Origin: Armigeres subalbatus
Lineage: Eukaryota; Arthropoda; Insecta; Diptera; Culicidae
DNA: 64,000 bases
Assembly (NCBI RefSeq): GCF_024139115.2
Contig: NC_085140.1
Coordinates: 297,939,293 to 298,003,292 of the forward strand
Direction: 5' to 3'
Every line of letters begins with the position of its first letter. The stretch's first letter is position 1. The notes beneath the pieces were generated by a model. That model worked only from the letters and a program-made list of their open reading frames with translations. It was not told where the DNA came from and did no database searches. Below, one piece after another: positions 43,872 through 55,659 of this stretch. Both the position numbers and the translations under genes were made by a program.

Positions 43872-45596
43872 CAGGGCTGCCCAACGTACGGCCCGTGGCT
43901 CAATTTTTTGTGGTCCGCGGCGTTTGAGAAAAATACTTCATAACCGGCCAGAAAGCTTTTCTATCTGGCACGAGAAGCTCCTTCTCATTATTAATTAATA
44001 AATACTGTAAGTTATTTCTGATTAAAAGATAAAAATCTGCGCAAGCACGGAGTCGAACAATGCAGCATCGGCCAGTTTTGCTGTTAATACAATTTTGGCA
44101 TTACGGATGAAACCTTTCCAGGACGGAGAGCTTGTTAGAAAATCGGCTTCAGTTGCATTAGTTTGTCGTAAACCACGATGAAGTGTTACAGTTCTCACAG
44201 AAGATTTGAAAACTATGTTACGTGAAAAAGCCACCTGCTCGCAATCGATGAAAATACAGGTACATATAGCTGTCTGAATAAGGGGAATTTATGATCATCA
44301 CATGATTATCACATAGCAGTCTTGATCCCAATGAAGAAAACGACTACCGGTATCGACCTGGGGGAAGCTGTTAAGACCTGTATGAAGGAGACTGAATTCA
44401 TCTTTGAAAACTGAAGGCCTAACAACTGATGGAGGTCCGGCACCGACAGGAAAGAACACTGGCGTTGTGACACTTGGAAATTAAAGCAATTTGTTTATTG
44501 TTTTTTTTTATTCAATTGTTAATCATTTTTGCATTTTTCACCGAAAAGGATCTATGTACAAAAACGATCAATAATCGTGATGTAGCGTCGCTCGTTATTA
44601 AGAAAATCAACTTTACCTACGCGAAGAAACTCAACCACCACTTATTCAGAATTATGTGGATGGAAATGGAAACAGAATACGGAGATTTGTTGCGTTAGTT
44701 CGTTGGCTAAACCGTGATACATACCTTGCTTAAGAGCGAAGAAAATCACATTATTTTTACAAGACAAAGCAAAACCAATGCCTAAGTTGCATGATCCTGA
44801 ATGGCTTGGCCTTTACATGCCACTAAACATCTCAATGAATTGAACATTAAGTTGCAAGTCAGGGATCAATACGTTGAACTTTTATTATCCAACATGCAAA
44901 CTATTGAAACAAAATAGAAACAATTTGGCACAATTGATTGTCGAAAATCAATACTAATCTACCCTAATCCGGTAGATAACAGTTCCTGCAAATCTGTTGA
45001 ATATGCTGGTAATCTAGAAGCCTTTCGACATTACTTTTCAAGCCTCTTCGCTAATGTTTGAGAACACTGTTTCTCAACACCGTTTATTGATGCAAACGCA
45101 CCTGAAATGTTCTAAATGAAGATAATTGACCTCGAATGCAACAACGAGCTCAAATTTAAATTTTATAAAGACAGTTCTCTTGTAAGATATTTTCTCTCTC
45201 CAGAAGTACATATCTGTATGAACAGCTCTTATCAAGAATCAAAGCAGTAAAAAGTAATTACTGATCTTCATTATCTGCTTGCGAAATTCGATCACCGATT
45301 GTGAAATCAATATGCGTCGAGTATTGGAAAGAAGTCAACAATTCCATGTCCTGTTACTTAAAAAGAAAAAAAAACTACGCACAGAAAAAGATTGCTTAAA
45401 CGCAATTTTATTGTGTTTAGTTTTTCATTGAAAAAAATAGTTATTCTGTAAAACTTAATCCGATTTTGAAAACAAATGTATTTTACTTTGGTTATTTTGA
45501 AAATGTTTGAAAAATATGTACCGAATATTTCCTGGCCCGCCAGCAAGTGGTCAATTTGAAAATTGGCCCGTGGCTTGAAAAGGTTGGGCAGGCCTG
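43872..45596 (+). mobile_element. 1.7 kb hAT transposon nested in the Waldo-like ORF2
   Basis: The termini CAGGGCTGCCCAACGTACGG and the inverted right end (TTGAAAAGGTTGGGCAGGCCTG) share about 13 matching outer bases and the subterminal GGCCCGTGG/CCACGGGCC. ACGTATAG is duplicated exactly (43864-43871, 45597-45604), the 8-bp duplication of hAT elements. The interior holds a broken transposase frame. Length is 1725 bp, shorter than an intact autonomous element. Confidence 0.95.
44045..45330 (+). pseudogene. Decayed hAT transposase, GTF2IRD2/ZBED5-like
   Basis: Pieces in three frames line up in the order expected for this hAT lineage: ASFAVNTILALRMKPFQDGE (about 44064-44123), LIPMKKTTTGIDLGEAVK (about 44323), LKTEGLTTDGGPAPTGKN (44404-44457), a YGDLLR block followed by VRWLN-like codons (about 44680-44710), LNGLAFTCH- and LNEL-like pieces (about 44795-44850). 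The TTDGAPAMTGKNxG box is diagnostic of vertebrate GTF2IRD2, SCAND3 and ZBED5 relatives. Many stops and shifts make it non-functional; the first half of the DDE domain is largely eroded. Confidence 0.85.
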
Positions 45597-46193
45597 ACGT
45601 ATAGGCTCATGTGCCTAAGAGTTGCGAGCGCGTACCGTACCGTGTCGCACGATGCACTTTGCGTCATCACCGGTATGATGCCTATTGACATCGTTATCGA
45701 TGAAGACATAGAGTGCTTCGAAATGCGCGGCACGAGAGGCATCCGTAGGACTGTCAGGTTGGCCTCAAAGGTCAAATGGCAGCGTGCGTGGGACAGTTCC
45801 ACTAAGGGTAGATGGACACATAGGTTGATACCGGAGATAGGTACGTGGGTCAAGAGGCGCCATGCGGAAATCACTTTCCACCTGACCCAGGTCCTTACAG
45901 GCCATGGTTGCTTCAGACAGTACCTACACCACCGGTTCGGACACTCGGCCTCGCCCGAGTGTCCGGTGTGCGTAGGTTTAGAGGAAACGGCGGAACACGT
46001 GTTGTTCGTGTGCCCGCGTTTTCGCACAATGCGTGACCACATGCTTGCCACATGTGGTCTGGACACTACCCCGGACAACCTAGTCCGGAGGATGTGTAAA
46101 GATGAAGTTGGCTGGAACGCCGTTTTATCGGCTATCGTCCAAATCGTCTCGGAGGTACACAGAAGGTGGCGCGTGGACTCGAGGAATGGCTAG
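45597..46193 (+). pseudogene. Waldo-like ORF2, C-terminal part with zinc finger
   Basis: It resumes after the hAT element: YRLMCLRVASAYRTVSHDA, the same order as FRLMAIRVASAYRTISSEA in the copy at 32-33 kb. It ends with CPVCVGLEETAEHVLFVCPR (CX2CX12HX4C) and RRWRVDSRNG then stop. Removing the hAT element with one ACGTATAG copy joins the two parts without a frame change, so this ORF2 segment was uninterrupted when the hAT landed. Confidence 0.92.
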
Positions 46194-46870
46194 TTCAGGC
46201 GCAAATAAGAGGTGGTCCAAGGGTTCGGAGTCGGCTTCATGGGTCATACCGGTGCCCTGTGGTCGAACTCGATCCTTTTATCGAACAAGTGGCCGCGTGA
46301 AGAACAACATGGTATCGTCGCTTTCGCGGCGTCGGTCAACCGGGCGGGTTCCGAGCCCGAGGACGCACAGGGGTCCTCGTCAAGGCTGGGGTAGGCGTAG
46401 GCACCGCGTCGGCAAGTCTCTCTGTGTGCTGGAGAATAGGCCCTATCGCAGAGAGGTCAATTTGGGGTGCACGCGGCATCATCATTTTTGATACCAGTCG
46501 TGCAGAGGGAAGCAGGCGCGAAGTCGACCCTGCCCACCTTCCGAGGACATAGGGTGTGGTAAGGCCACCTGGAAAGCCGGCAATGCGCTGGCACGATACC
46601 ATGGTGTTCTTCTAAAAAAGCGAGTCACGATGTTCGATGCTGCAAGGACACGTAGCTAACCTCGAGGGTGCGTTATGCACTGGCCCCCCTTTGAAGCATT
46701 ACTTTCTGGTTGTACCGAAGGGACGATGGGCTTGGCGGCAATGGAAACGGTTTAGCGGGTCGGAGATGCAGTCCTGCCTCCCTCGTTGGAGGTGGCCCCT
46801 AACCCCGCACTTCCTGGACAACCCAGGATGTCTGTTGAGCAGATTCCCCCTCCATTGCTTAGGAAGGAAA

Positions 46871-46900
46871 AAAACACACATACATACGCACATACAGACA
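46871..46900. repeat. (ACAY)n microsatellite, 3' side of the Waldo-like element
   Basis: ACACACATACATACGCACAT, then ACAGACAT, right after the A run that ends the retrotransposon. Confidence 0.93.
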
Positions 46901-47084
46901 TCACCTCGATTCGTCGAACTGAGTCGATCGGTATATAACACTATGGGTCTCCGGGCCTTCTATCAAAAGTTGTTTTTTGGAGTAGTCCTATAGCCTTTCG
47001 GTACAACTTTGTTGTACGAGAAAGGCAAAAATCGAGATTTCATGTATATTTTGTGTGCTTTTAAGAATCTAACCCCTTACACCA

Positions 47085-47400
47085 AGATTTTTTTTTCAAA
47101 AAACATCTTTAATTTTGTTTTCAAACAAAAATATACTTCATTTCCAATACCACACCGTGTGAAATTTCAATGATTCTATTTTTTCTCTCGATGACAGCTG
47201 GCGATCTTCTCCTCCCCTATGAAACTTATTACGAGAAAATCGGTCCAGGATTACTATATGAAAAGTAGTCTAATATTTTTCTTACCTTTTGTGCACACAC
47301 AAACACACATAAGCACACACATATACACGGACAGACAGACATTTACTCACTTGTTCACCGAAAAATATCTATAAATCAACCCCATATTAAGTAACGGTGA
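47085..47400 (+). repeat. GCCTTTCTCGT dispersed repeat family, partial copy E
   Basis: ACTTATTACGAGAAAATCGG, then CAGGATTACTATATGAAAAG, then CACACAAACACACATAAGC and ACACGGACAGACAGACATTT are shared with the fragment at 49540-49800. The right end is missing. It lies directly after copy C. Confidence 0.65.
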
Positions 47401-47839
47401 TTAAACCAATCAATTTACTCAGCTCGTTGAGCAGAGTCGACTCCGTTATTGCTACTACTCCGTTATTGCCAGGCCAACTGTAATTACACAGAGAACCAAT
47501 AGATGAAGTTTGGGACTAACATCATCTTCAATGTGTAAGAACTGATGACCCAAAAATAAGCAATACCAGCGCCGGCCGTGTCCAAATGCAGGTCAATTAA
47601 GGAATAGGTAGGAAATTGTTGACGTGATACTCGCTTTGATAGAAGCCGACGAGTCATCCGCACTTCCACGAGAAATCACAGGGATGTTGGATATATGGGG
47701 TTGCAATTGTGGCAGGGTTCGTTTTGGTAAACGGTCTGCCATGTATAGCGTGTAGTTTGATTTAAAACAAAAACAATCGAAAAACGCTAAATATTTTAAT
47801 TATCAACCGCACTACACGGATGCGAACTAAATTTTCACT

Positions 47840-48065
47840 TTCTGAACTTACTCACCCGCACAAAGCAGAACAAAATTTCGGTGACCGGCCGATCGTTTTG
47901 CTTTCCGCACAAAGCAAAACTAAATCTCGCTGACCGGCCGATCGTTCTGCTTACTGAAGAATCTGAAACACGAGAAAACACGCACTGAACTGATTAACTT
48001 TATTACCGCCCGCGCAATGCCGAACACAATATTTCGGCCGATCGCGGGATTGTTCTGCTGTCCGT
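47840..48065. repeat. Minisatellite with GACCGGCCGATCGTT core
   Basis: Two ~50-bp copies at about 47857-47955 (CGCACAAAGCARAAC, then TCGSTGACCGGCCGATCGTT, then TGCTT) and one diverged copy at 48011-48060 (CGCAATGCCGAAC, then TTCGGCCGATCGCGGG). It contains the palindrome CGGCCG and GATC motifs. Confidence 0.7.
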
Positions 48066-49480
48066 AACAAGAGAAATAACGCACTCTATGGATCTCTAAG
48101 GCATCTATAAAAAGCAAAAAGATCGGTCGTTCCATCGATAACGGTCGAGGTTTTTGGGCGCTCGCTCAATCGCGCTCGGAGCCCTGCGACACTGCTTCGC
48201 TTTCCAGTCTGTAATTTTGGAACGGGTCTTATGAAGTTTACCATAAAGTAGACACTCCGAAGAATATTTAGGTCAATTAAAATAAAAATCGATTTTTGAA
48301 ACTTGCAGAGTGTACTAATCCCTAAAGTCTAGAAACATAGAAATTTGAAAATATAAAAATATCAAAACATAAAAGCCAAAAATATTAAAAAATAAAAATT
48401 ATGTTTCTAGTTAAATAGGTCATATAAACACAAGTGTAGACACCAGTCACCATGGTAAGTTTCATTATAAGGTCAACATTTCCCTATGATTAGGTATCAA
48501 TGCTCATTAAAAAAAATGCGTCGTTATTCTGTTTAGGATTCAGACTTAATAATGTAGATGTCACGCGATATAGATAATTCACGATGTCACAACAAGACGC
48601 AGCTATTAGTGCGACACGTGCCAGTCATAAATCAATAATAATCCTACAAATGGTATCTTTCCCAGCTGGAAGGTGTATGATTTAAAGCTATAACGGTCTC
48701 ACGAGCATTTAATCTGTCATGAGAGAACGTGACGAGACGCTATGCTCCAAATCCACGTCTTAAAGTGGGCACCGGAGACCATTGTATTCAGATTAGAAAC
48801 CAAACTGAACGTTTGACAGACAGACGACGGGCGAAGAACGACGGTATGATAATACGTTCATTGCTCTCGGTTGATGGTGCGCCGACGCACTTTGGATCAT
48901 ATTCATCAGAAGCATTCAGAAAATTAAGTTGCAAAGGTCCATGGCAATGTATCGCAAACATCATTATAATGTTAATGACCTTCATCTGAGTGCAATAATT
49001 AGGAAAGCGTGCTATTAATAAGACAATTCTATGAAAAAAAGAACGGAGTAAAAGATAACGAGATGAAAGCTTAATTTTAACACTCCCAAGATGATTACGA
49101 AAGGCAACAACATTCCCCGCTCGTGCGTTTACAGAGAAAAACATTTACATTTTTTGTTGGCATCCCTCTTATGTCATTTCTACATAGGCAAGGCGAAGAA
49201 ATGACCTCGCGGTACGCGGTGCCGAACTACAATACAAATCGGCGTCAAACAAATCCGGCGACCGGGACCAAAATACTTAACCGTGTTTATCTGGTGTGAA
49301 AAAATCGTACTGTTTTCCTCTTACTTCACACTTCGCTCGGGAAGAGTACGCATTTGTCGTGTGGTCCGACATATGCAGGGATGGTAGGGATCTACTGATT
49401 TATTGACTACAACAATGATTTTCTTTCTGTAATGTTTTTATTGCCCCAAGCGAAAGGCACAGGTAAGTCGAGGTACAATC
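48066..49480. other. Spacer, no gene recognised
   Basis: AT-rich, with a low-complexity A-rich piece at 48330-48410. The frame at minus 49144-48788 (118 aa) has no recognisable domain. No terminal repeats found. Confidence 0.35.
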
Positions 49481-49538
49481 AAGGTACAATTAAGTGGTGG
49501 AATTAAATGGGATTGCACAAACTCGTCTTATGGCAAGT
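49481..49538. mobile_element. Solo end of the 180-bp foldback MITE
   Basis: AAGGTACAATTAAGTGGTGG, then GGGATTGCACAAACTCGTCT, then TATGGCAAGT matches the right arm of 30052-30231. Confidence 0.75.
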
Positions 49539-49539
49539 G

Positions 49540-49800
49540 AACCGTATAAGGTTCAATACACCATTTTCTTCATAACCTTTGAACGCAATGACCGATCATG
49601 ATTATATCAACTAGTGTTTGTCTTCCGTCGAATGCAACTTGTTGCGAGAAAATCGGTCAAGAATTACTATATGAAAAGGTGGCTAATGTTTTTCGGTTTT
49701 CGTGTGCCCACACACACACATACACACGGACAGACAGACATTTGTTCAGCTCTACGAGCTGCGCCGATTGGTATATAAAATCATGGGTCTCCGAGACAAA
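49540..49800 (+). repeat. GCCTTTCTCGT dispersed repeat family, partial copy D
   Basis: CGTCGAATGCAACTTGTTGC, then ACACACACACATACACACGG, then ACAGACAGACATTTGTTC and TTGGTATATAAAATCATGGG with TCTCCGAGAC are in the same order as in copies B and C. It keeps the internal CA-rich stretch but has no retrotransposon and lacks the terminal GAGAAAGGC. Confidence 0.7.
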
Positions 49801-52800
49801 ACGTAGAGGAGCAGGTTGGAACTTGGGAGAAGATAATTGCCTAACATTAGGTGCGTAATTGTGGAATTATTTAATGTATTGTAGATTTTATTGATGCTAG
49901 GACAAATGCTCGTCGCAAGTACGATTTCATTAAAAAAATAGTTTACCTTTGAGCGCAATGACCGCATACCACTAACAAAATGATTTGTTTCTAGCCCTGT
50001 TACACACAACGAGCCGAAGACATAATGCGCGTTAAGCTTCAAGAACATGTGATCTATTTTTGCCGCTGCGTTCAAGCCCGGTTTGTCTCGATATCAACAT
50101 CGCGTTACTGAATGCTCCCTACTTTTGCTTTCTAGACAGCGCAATCTGATGCTCTTGAAAATTGAAATCTATTAGTTTTATTTTCGGCAATAACATAGAC
50201 CTAGTGGCGTTTATTCTCGTTCAAAACGTGTACGGTAACCGATTATGCTTATCTCTATGGCAAGACTGACCTTAACTCTTCGGTACGTTTTTATTGGCAC
50301 CGCTGATTGCCATGCTTTATCGTCTGATTATTCACCAAATGATAGAATAGAATAATATCAATTGAATTGCATCCGATCAGAATGAGGTCGGAAACCCTTG
50401 CTCACGTTTGTAAATGAAAATGCCATTCACGTTAGAATAGGCAGGATTAAGAGATTGGTGATAAACACTGTAGGCCAGTTGAAGGTGACTATCTATTTGC
50501 GCTCTATTCAACAGCTATAGATACGCGGTATTGGTACAAATTGAAACGGGACAGGGTGTTTGTTTAGCATGTTCATGGAAACGATGACATCTGTCTGATT
50601 ATAAACCGCGCAATGTTTGGATTCGTAATGCGGAATCAATGAAACGCGGTGTATTCATCGCTGGTATTGTATCAGCAACAGGTGTGGTAACAGGTAAATA
50701 ATAACTTGTGAAGATTGTTTGCAAATATTTGATTCTCCATGTACACATTTGATATTTCTTGGAATGAAGATTTTGGATTCTCAATAATCAACAGTGATAA
50801 ATTTCATATATTGCCGTTGTATTAATGAACCGAAAAAAACGGCAAATATAATGATTCGAATTCTGAAAACATTATTTCAACAAGTAAAAACCTTGTAAAA
50901 GTTTACTTAAACACTCATCGACTGAACAACAATGTTTGCCAGTCACTTTGCACATTAACCGCAAATCAGGAAAACGTTCAATCAATTAGTAACCGTACTC
51001 TTTCCCGATTCAACACACAAACCAGCAGATCAGACTACTGTAACTAATCACGGTGGGAAAACCACCAATCTCGTGGATTGCATCGCAGCTACCGTACAGG
51101 CTCCCCCAGCAGACTTCTCAATTACATGCAAGCCTGTCAGTCGGCACCTGCTATGCAATAACTGCCATGGAAATGCATCTCTCTGTCTTCATTAACCATT
51201 CCACTGTCTGTTGTTGTCATTAGTAAAGTTGCATCAACAAACGATCACACTTTCACTGTAACTGACGAGCCAGATTTGCCGACTTTCACTGCAACCGAAT
51301 GGGCTTCACATTAGCTTCAGACCATTTTTCCCTCGTTCGCATCCGAAATTGGGAAAAATATTATTTCTTGTCTATTGTTGTCAATACCAGGTAAGTAGGG
51401 TGCCGTTTAAGTACAAATTAGACATAAACTCCAGCAAATCCTCAAGTGCTGAGTAAATTGACATTGTTTCAACCGAACGATCGCCGCATGCGGAACGCAT
51501 GTGTCTGTTTACAGTGGTCTAGTCATGGTCGTTCAAAAGAGCTACTTATACCCAAATACCTGCCGAGGCAGTTAGCTTAGCGAATGTACGATCACCATAT
51601 CATCCACCTTCGCGGCCAGGTCGTTGGGTTTCCTATACCTATGTGCTACCACCAAACCAGCAAACAACGCGGCGTTATCCATGGATTCACGTCGATGATG
51701 CCGATTTCACGGTGGCGACAATTTTCAACCAATTGGCGTTGAACTTGAAATCATTTATCGGGAACGTGTATCTCCCACATTGACTACTTACTGGGTACTT
51801 GTTTGCAAATTAGTTGATAGTAGGTAGAAGCTACAATTGCTGCCATTGGCATTCAAGTCAGTTCCAAGTGTAAATAACTTATCTAAACACGTTGGGCAGT
51901 ATTGCTCAAACTATAGATTGCGACCCACTCAATACATCCTTGTGTTACGAATTTCATTAAATCTATCTCACAGGCTTACCTTCAAAGTTTCTTCGATTTT
52001 TTTGAGAATTTTGAACAGATGCTAAATTCTAGTCTAGCCTATTTTCAACGTTAAAACTAAGATTGGGTTGTTACCTATCTCCTAGAAAAAAGAATTCATA
52101 GCACAGTTACTAGAATTTTTCTCTTGATTGGCGTTGCATCTCACAACTGTGTTTATTTATATTTTATTACCTTCTGTCCGAAAGTAGAGAAAAACATTTA
52201 TTTGTTCAACATGTACGACATTTTCAATCAATATTCTTTTTTAACAAGTCTCTGCAATTCATACGAAAACTTCGATTCCTTTTGCCTTGGTATATAACCT
52301 TGGTGTATAAAAAAGGCAAAAAATAGCATCTTGTGCCCTTCATTAAGCCACTTCATATGGTTCGCAAGTTATGAACCGCTTGACAACCTCTGTTCATGAT
52401 TGTATCAACTGCATAGCTAGCTGCTGCTATTGGAGGTTGACACTCACGTTCCGATTGTTAGATTTTCACCTAAGATTTATCATTATTGAACGATTGATCT
52501 TTGAAACTTTTTGTACGCTGCGTAGTAGCAACCACATGAGACGTTCACGCCTGGTTTGCACGGAAAATTATTGACTACCGATACAGTGCAATCCAAGCGT
52601 CAAGGTTTTTGGTCAGCGACCTTCCCCGCGCGTTGTGGAAAAGAATTGTGAAAACAAACGAGCAAACAATTTGACTGTTTACGTACGTGCGCACATATTG
52701 ACTTCTCGTTGTTGGATGAGTGATTCGATGGGTCCGCCGCTGATGCTTTGTCATAATTGCCTTACACCGCCGTTGTTGGTTGGTTGGTTCGGGCTAGTGA

Positions 52801-53590
52801 GGGTGAGCTTGCGGAAAATATTCACAGCACAGCTGTGAATACGGGTTTGCTGCGTTTGAGTTCTTCAACTACGATGGAGTATTTTGTCCGTGAAAATACA
52901 GCCGCCAACCAAGCTACGTACGTTCAATGCAAATCAATTCCAAGAAACGTGAGAGATACATCTTTTATTTATAGACAGTCGATAATTGTTGATATAATGA
53001 TGCCGCAGCTGTATGATTGATACTACGCTTTTAATCTCGAGAAGAAAACCTCCACATTGTTCATTGAGAAAATTGTTCAACTTCGTGAAACAGACAATTC
53101 TTTACTAGTTTTTATAGAAGATCGTAGAAAACATGAACTTATTCTTTTCAACTGTGGAGCTGCTGACCAACTATGACAATAACAATACGATGACTGGGGG
53201 ATCGCTATTTCCCCATAGACAAATGCACAACGCCACGTTGGGGTCCCATAATAGACATACTGGAAATAAAACGATCATATCTGCATCAGCCAAAAATGGA
53301 TACGAAGCCTACATGATATGCGGAATAAACGCAGCGCTTGCGTCGTGTTTAACCATCACCACGGCATACAAAAACAAGGCAGGCTCAGTGCGTATGCAAA
53401 CATTCAGTTTAAATGTAATGTGACGTCACTGCTATCTTCGTACAACCGGACCGAGATGACGATCTACGGTTTCATCATGCCTACACTGAGGATACTGGTC
53501 GTAAAACTATTATACGATTCTTTTTTGAAATTTCGCCGCAAGAAAATGTATTGATTTTCATACGATTCACTAATTAAATGCATTTCATAC
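49801..53590. other. Mostly single-copy spacer, no gene firmly recognised
   Basis: An 86-codon frame without a start codon runs 51523-51783 on the plus strand (…RSPYHPPSRPGRWVSYTYV…) and matches nothing known to me. A CAG|GTAAGT donor-like site ends at 51391, preceded by an open frame from an ATG near 51299. A TTGCCTTGGTATATAACC remnant at 52280-52320 recalls the GCCTTTCTCGT repeat. No exon is called. Confidence 0.3.
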
Positions 53591-53592
53591 GA

Positions 53593-55655
53593 CAATCTTA
53601 TGAAAAAAATTAAGTTCGCTTATAAAAATGTAACCTGGTTTCGAACCATGTGGAATCCCGACAGGATTCCGAGTGGAATCCCGACAGGATTCCGAGTGGA
53701 ATCCCGACAGGATTCCGAGTGGAATCCCGACAGGATTAAGAGTGGAATCCCGACAGGATTAAGAGTGGAATCCCGACAGGATTCCGAGTGGAATCCCGAC
53801 AGGATTCCGAGTGGTATTCCTAAAGAATTCCGAGTGGAATCCCGAAAGGATTCCGAGAGGCATCCTGAAAGGATTCCAAGTGGAATCCCGACAGGATTCC
53901 TAGTGGAAACCCGATAGGATTCCGAGTGGAATTCCGACAGGATTCCTAGTGGAAGCCCGATAGGATTCCGAGTGGAATCCCGACAGGATTCCGAGTGGAA
54001 TCCCGACAGGATTCCGAGTGAAATCCCGACAGTATTTTTAGACATGATTCCGATTGGAATCCCGACAGGATGTTGAGTAAAATTCTTATTCGAATATTAT
54101 TCCCAGTGAAATCTCGCTTAACTTTTCAAAAGGACCTAAGTAACATTTTTTTCATGAATTAATTTGAATAGCGCAATCGAAAGCTTTCATGTTGTTCTGT
54201 TGATTGGGCTATTCAAATTAATTAATGAAAAAAATGTTACTTAGGTCCTTTTGAAAAGTTATGCGAGAAATCCCTACATGATTCCAGGTGGAATCCCAAC
54301 ATGATTGATTCCGAGTGGAATTCCGACAGTATTCTGAGTGGAATCCCAACAATCCAATACCGACAGGATTTCGAGTGGACTCCACAACAATTCTACTTGG
54401 AATCCTGAAAGGATTCTACTCAAAATCTTGACGAAATTCCAATAGAAATTTTGTCGGGAATCCTGAAGCATGAGCAATATGGGGAGTGAAATATCTATGG
54501 TGGAATCCCGAAACGAAATCCCGACATGATTCCGAGTGGAATCCCGACAGGACTCTGTGTAGAATCCCAGGTGGATTTCCGAAAGGATTCCTTGTTGAAT
54601 CCAGGCAGTATGCCGAGTGGAATCTCAAACGGATTACATGAGGAATCCCAACAGGCTTCTGAGTGGAACCCCAACAGGACTCCGAGTGGAGTCCCGACAA
54701 GATTTCGAGTGGAATCATGACAGAATTCCGAGTGGAATACCGACAGGATTCCGAGTGGAATCTTGATAGTATCTCTAGTGGAATCCCGACAAGTTTTCGA
54801 GTGGAATCCAGACAGGATTCCGAGTGGAATCCCGACAGGATCCCGAGTGGAATCTTGATAGGATCTCTAGTGAAATTCCGATAGGATTCCAAGTAGAATT
54901 CCAACAGGATTTCAAGTGGAATTCCGTCAGGGTTATAACTGATATCCCGACAGGATTAGGAGAGGAATCCCGAAAGGATTCCTAGTGGAATCCAGACATG
55001 ATTCCGAATGGAATCCCGAGTAAAATCCCAACATGCATCCGAGTGGAATCCCGGCAGGATTTCGAGGGGAATCCCGACAGTATCCCTAGTGGAATCTCTA
55101 CAGTATTACGAGTGGAATCCCTACAGGATTCAGAATAGAATCCCAACAGGCTTCAAAGTGGAAGGATGCCGAGTGGAATCTCGACAGGATTCCGAGTGGA
55201 AATCCGACAGAATTTCGAGTGGATTCCCAAAAGGATTCCTAGGGAAATGTCGACATTCAGGGGCGACTCGTCCATACGTTCTACCTGTTCATGGAACAGG
55301 TAACCATTTTTAGGTCAGAAGTAAGAAATTAATGTCTTGGCAATTAATTATTAGGGCAAATAATTTACTCAGTAAATTTTTTAAACAAAGCTTCACGTAA
55401 TATTTCCAATGATTTTAACATCTAAATATCTAAAGAAACAAACTATTTCGTAGGCAGATCAAGTTAACGCCACATGCTTGGCGTACAGTCAAATTGCAGC
55501 TGAATGTGTGTTTCTCCGAAAAACCACACCCCATCACATAGAAAGCTTTTGCCAATCGTACGATCTATAATGAAGAACCAACAGCAGCGCTGCCAGAAGT
55601 CAAATTTTAAGTTTTGCGCCATGACAAATGATTTGAAATAATTTCCTCCTTGGTA
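53593..55655. repeat. Hairpin satellite block, tandem unit 1 (~2.06 kb)
   Basis: It begins CAATCTTATGAAAAAAATTA and GTAACCTGGTTTCGAACC, then consists of degenerate 23-bp units (GGAATCCCGACAGGATTCC + GAGT) at 53650-54080 and 54275-55250. A ~158-bp foldback segment (54112-54269) splits them. A 400-bp non-satellite tail from CATTCAGGGGCGACTCGTCC to TTTCCTCCTTGGTA ends the unit. The unit recurs directly at 55660. The Glu-Ser-Arg-Gln-Asp-Ser-rich frames are satellite translations. Confidence 0.95.
54112..54269. repeat. ~158-bp foldback inside satellite unit 1
   Basis: The left arm TCTCGCTTAACTTTTCAAAA, then GGACCTAAGTAACATTTTTT, is mirrored by AAAAATGTTACTTAGGTCC, then TTTTGAAAAGTTATGCGAGA. Arms are about 60-65 bp. 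The loop contains GAAAGCTTTC. It occurs at the same place in unit 2. Confidence 0.9.
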
Positions 55656-55659
55656 CCTC

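Larger units (their letters stand above)
42363..46870 (+). mobile_element. Waldo-like R1-clade retrotransposon, 5'-truncated, split by hAT
   Basis: The element starts inside ORF2 immediately after the (ACAY)n tract, without ORF1 or endonuclease, and ends in a short A run (AAGGAAAAAA) that abuts (ACAY)n again. The RT frame is open from about 42365 to 43871. It is interrupted by the hAT element at 43872-45596 and resumes in frame at 45605 to the stop at 46191. A 3' UTR of about 0.68 kb follows. Flanking by (ACAY)n on both sides identifies Waldo-type target choice. Confidence 0.93.
42019..47030 (+). repeat. GCCTTTCTCGT dispersed repeat, copy C, carrying a Waldo-like element
   Basis: The left end is CAGGTTAATCCACCTAGCGG, then GATGCCTTTCTCGTGC, at 42031-42068. 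The right end is CGATTCGTCGAACTGAGTCG, GGTCTCCGGGCCTTCTATC and GTACGAGAAAGGCAAAA at 46908-47030. Between them an (ACAY)n tract is split by the retrotransposon. The GCCTTTCTCGT near the left end and ACGAGAAAGGC near the right end form an 11-bp subterminal inverted repeat. Confidence 0.8.

Noticed and set aside
51523..51783. 86-codon open stretch with many Pro, Arg and Tyr residues
   Set aside because: No start codon, no firm acceptor site and no recognisable family. It is kept only as a remark in the spacer entry.
53650..54080. CRISPR array
   Set aside because: The 23-bp units are contiguous without unique spacers, and the surroundings are eukaryotic transposon-rich DNA.
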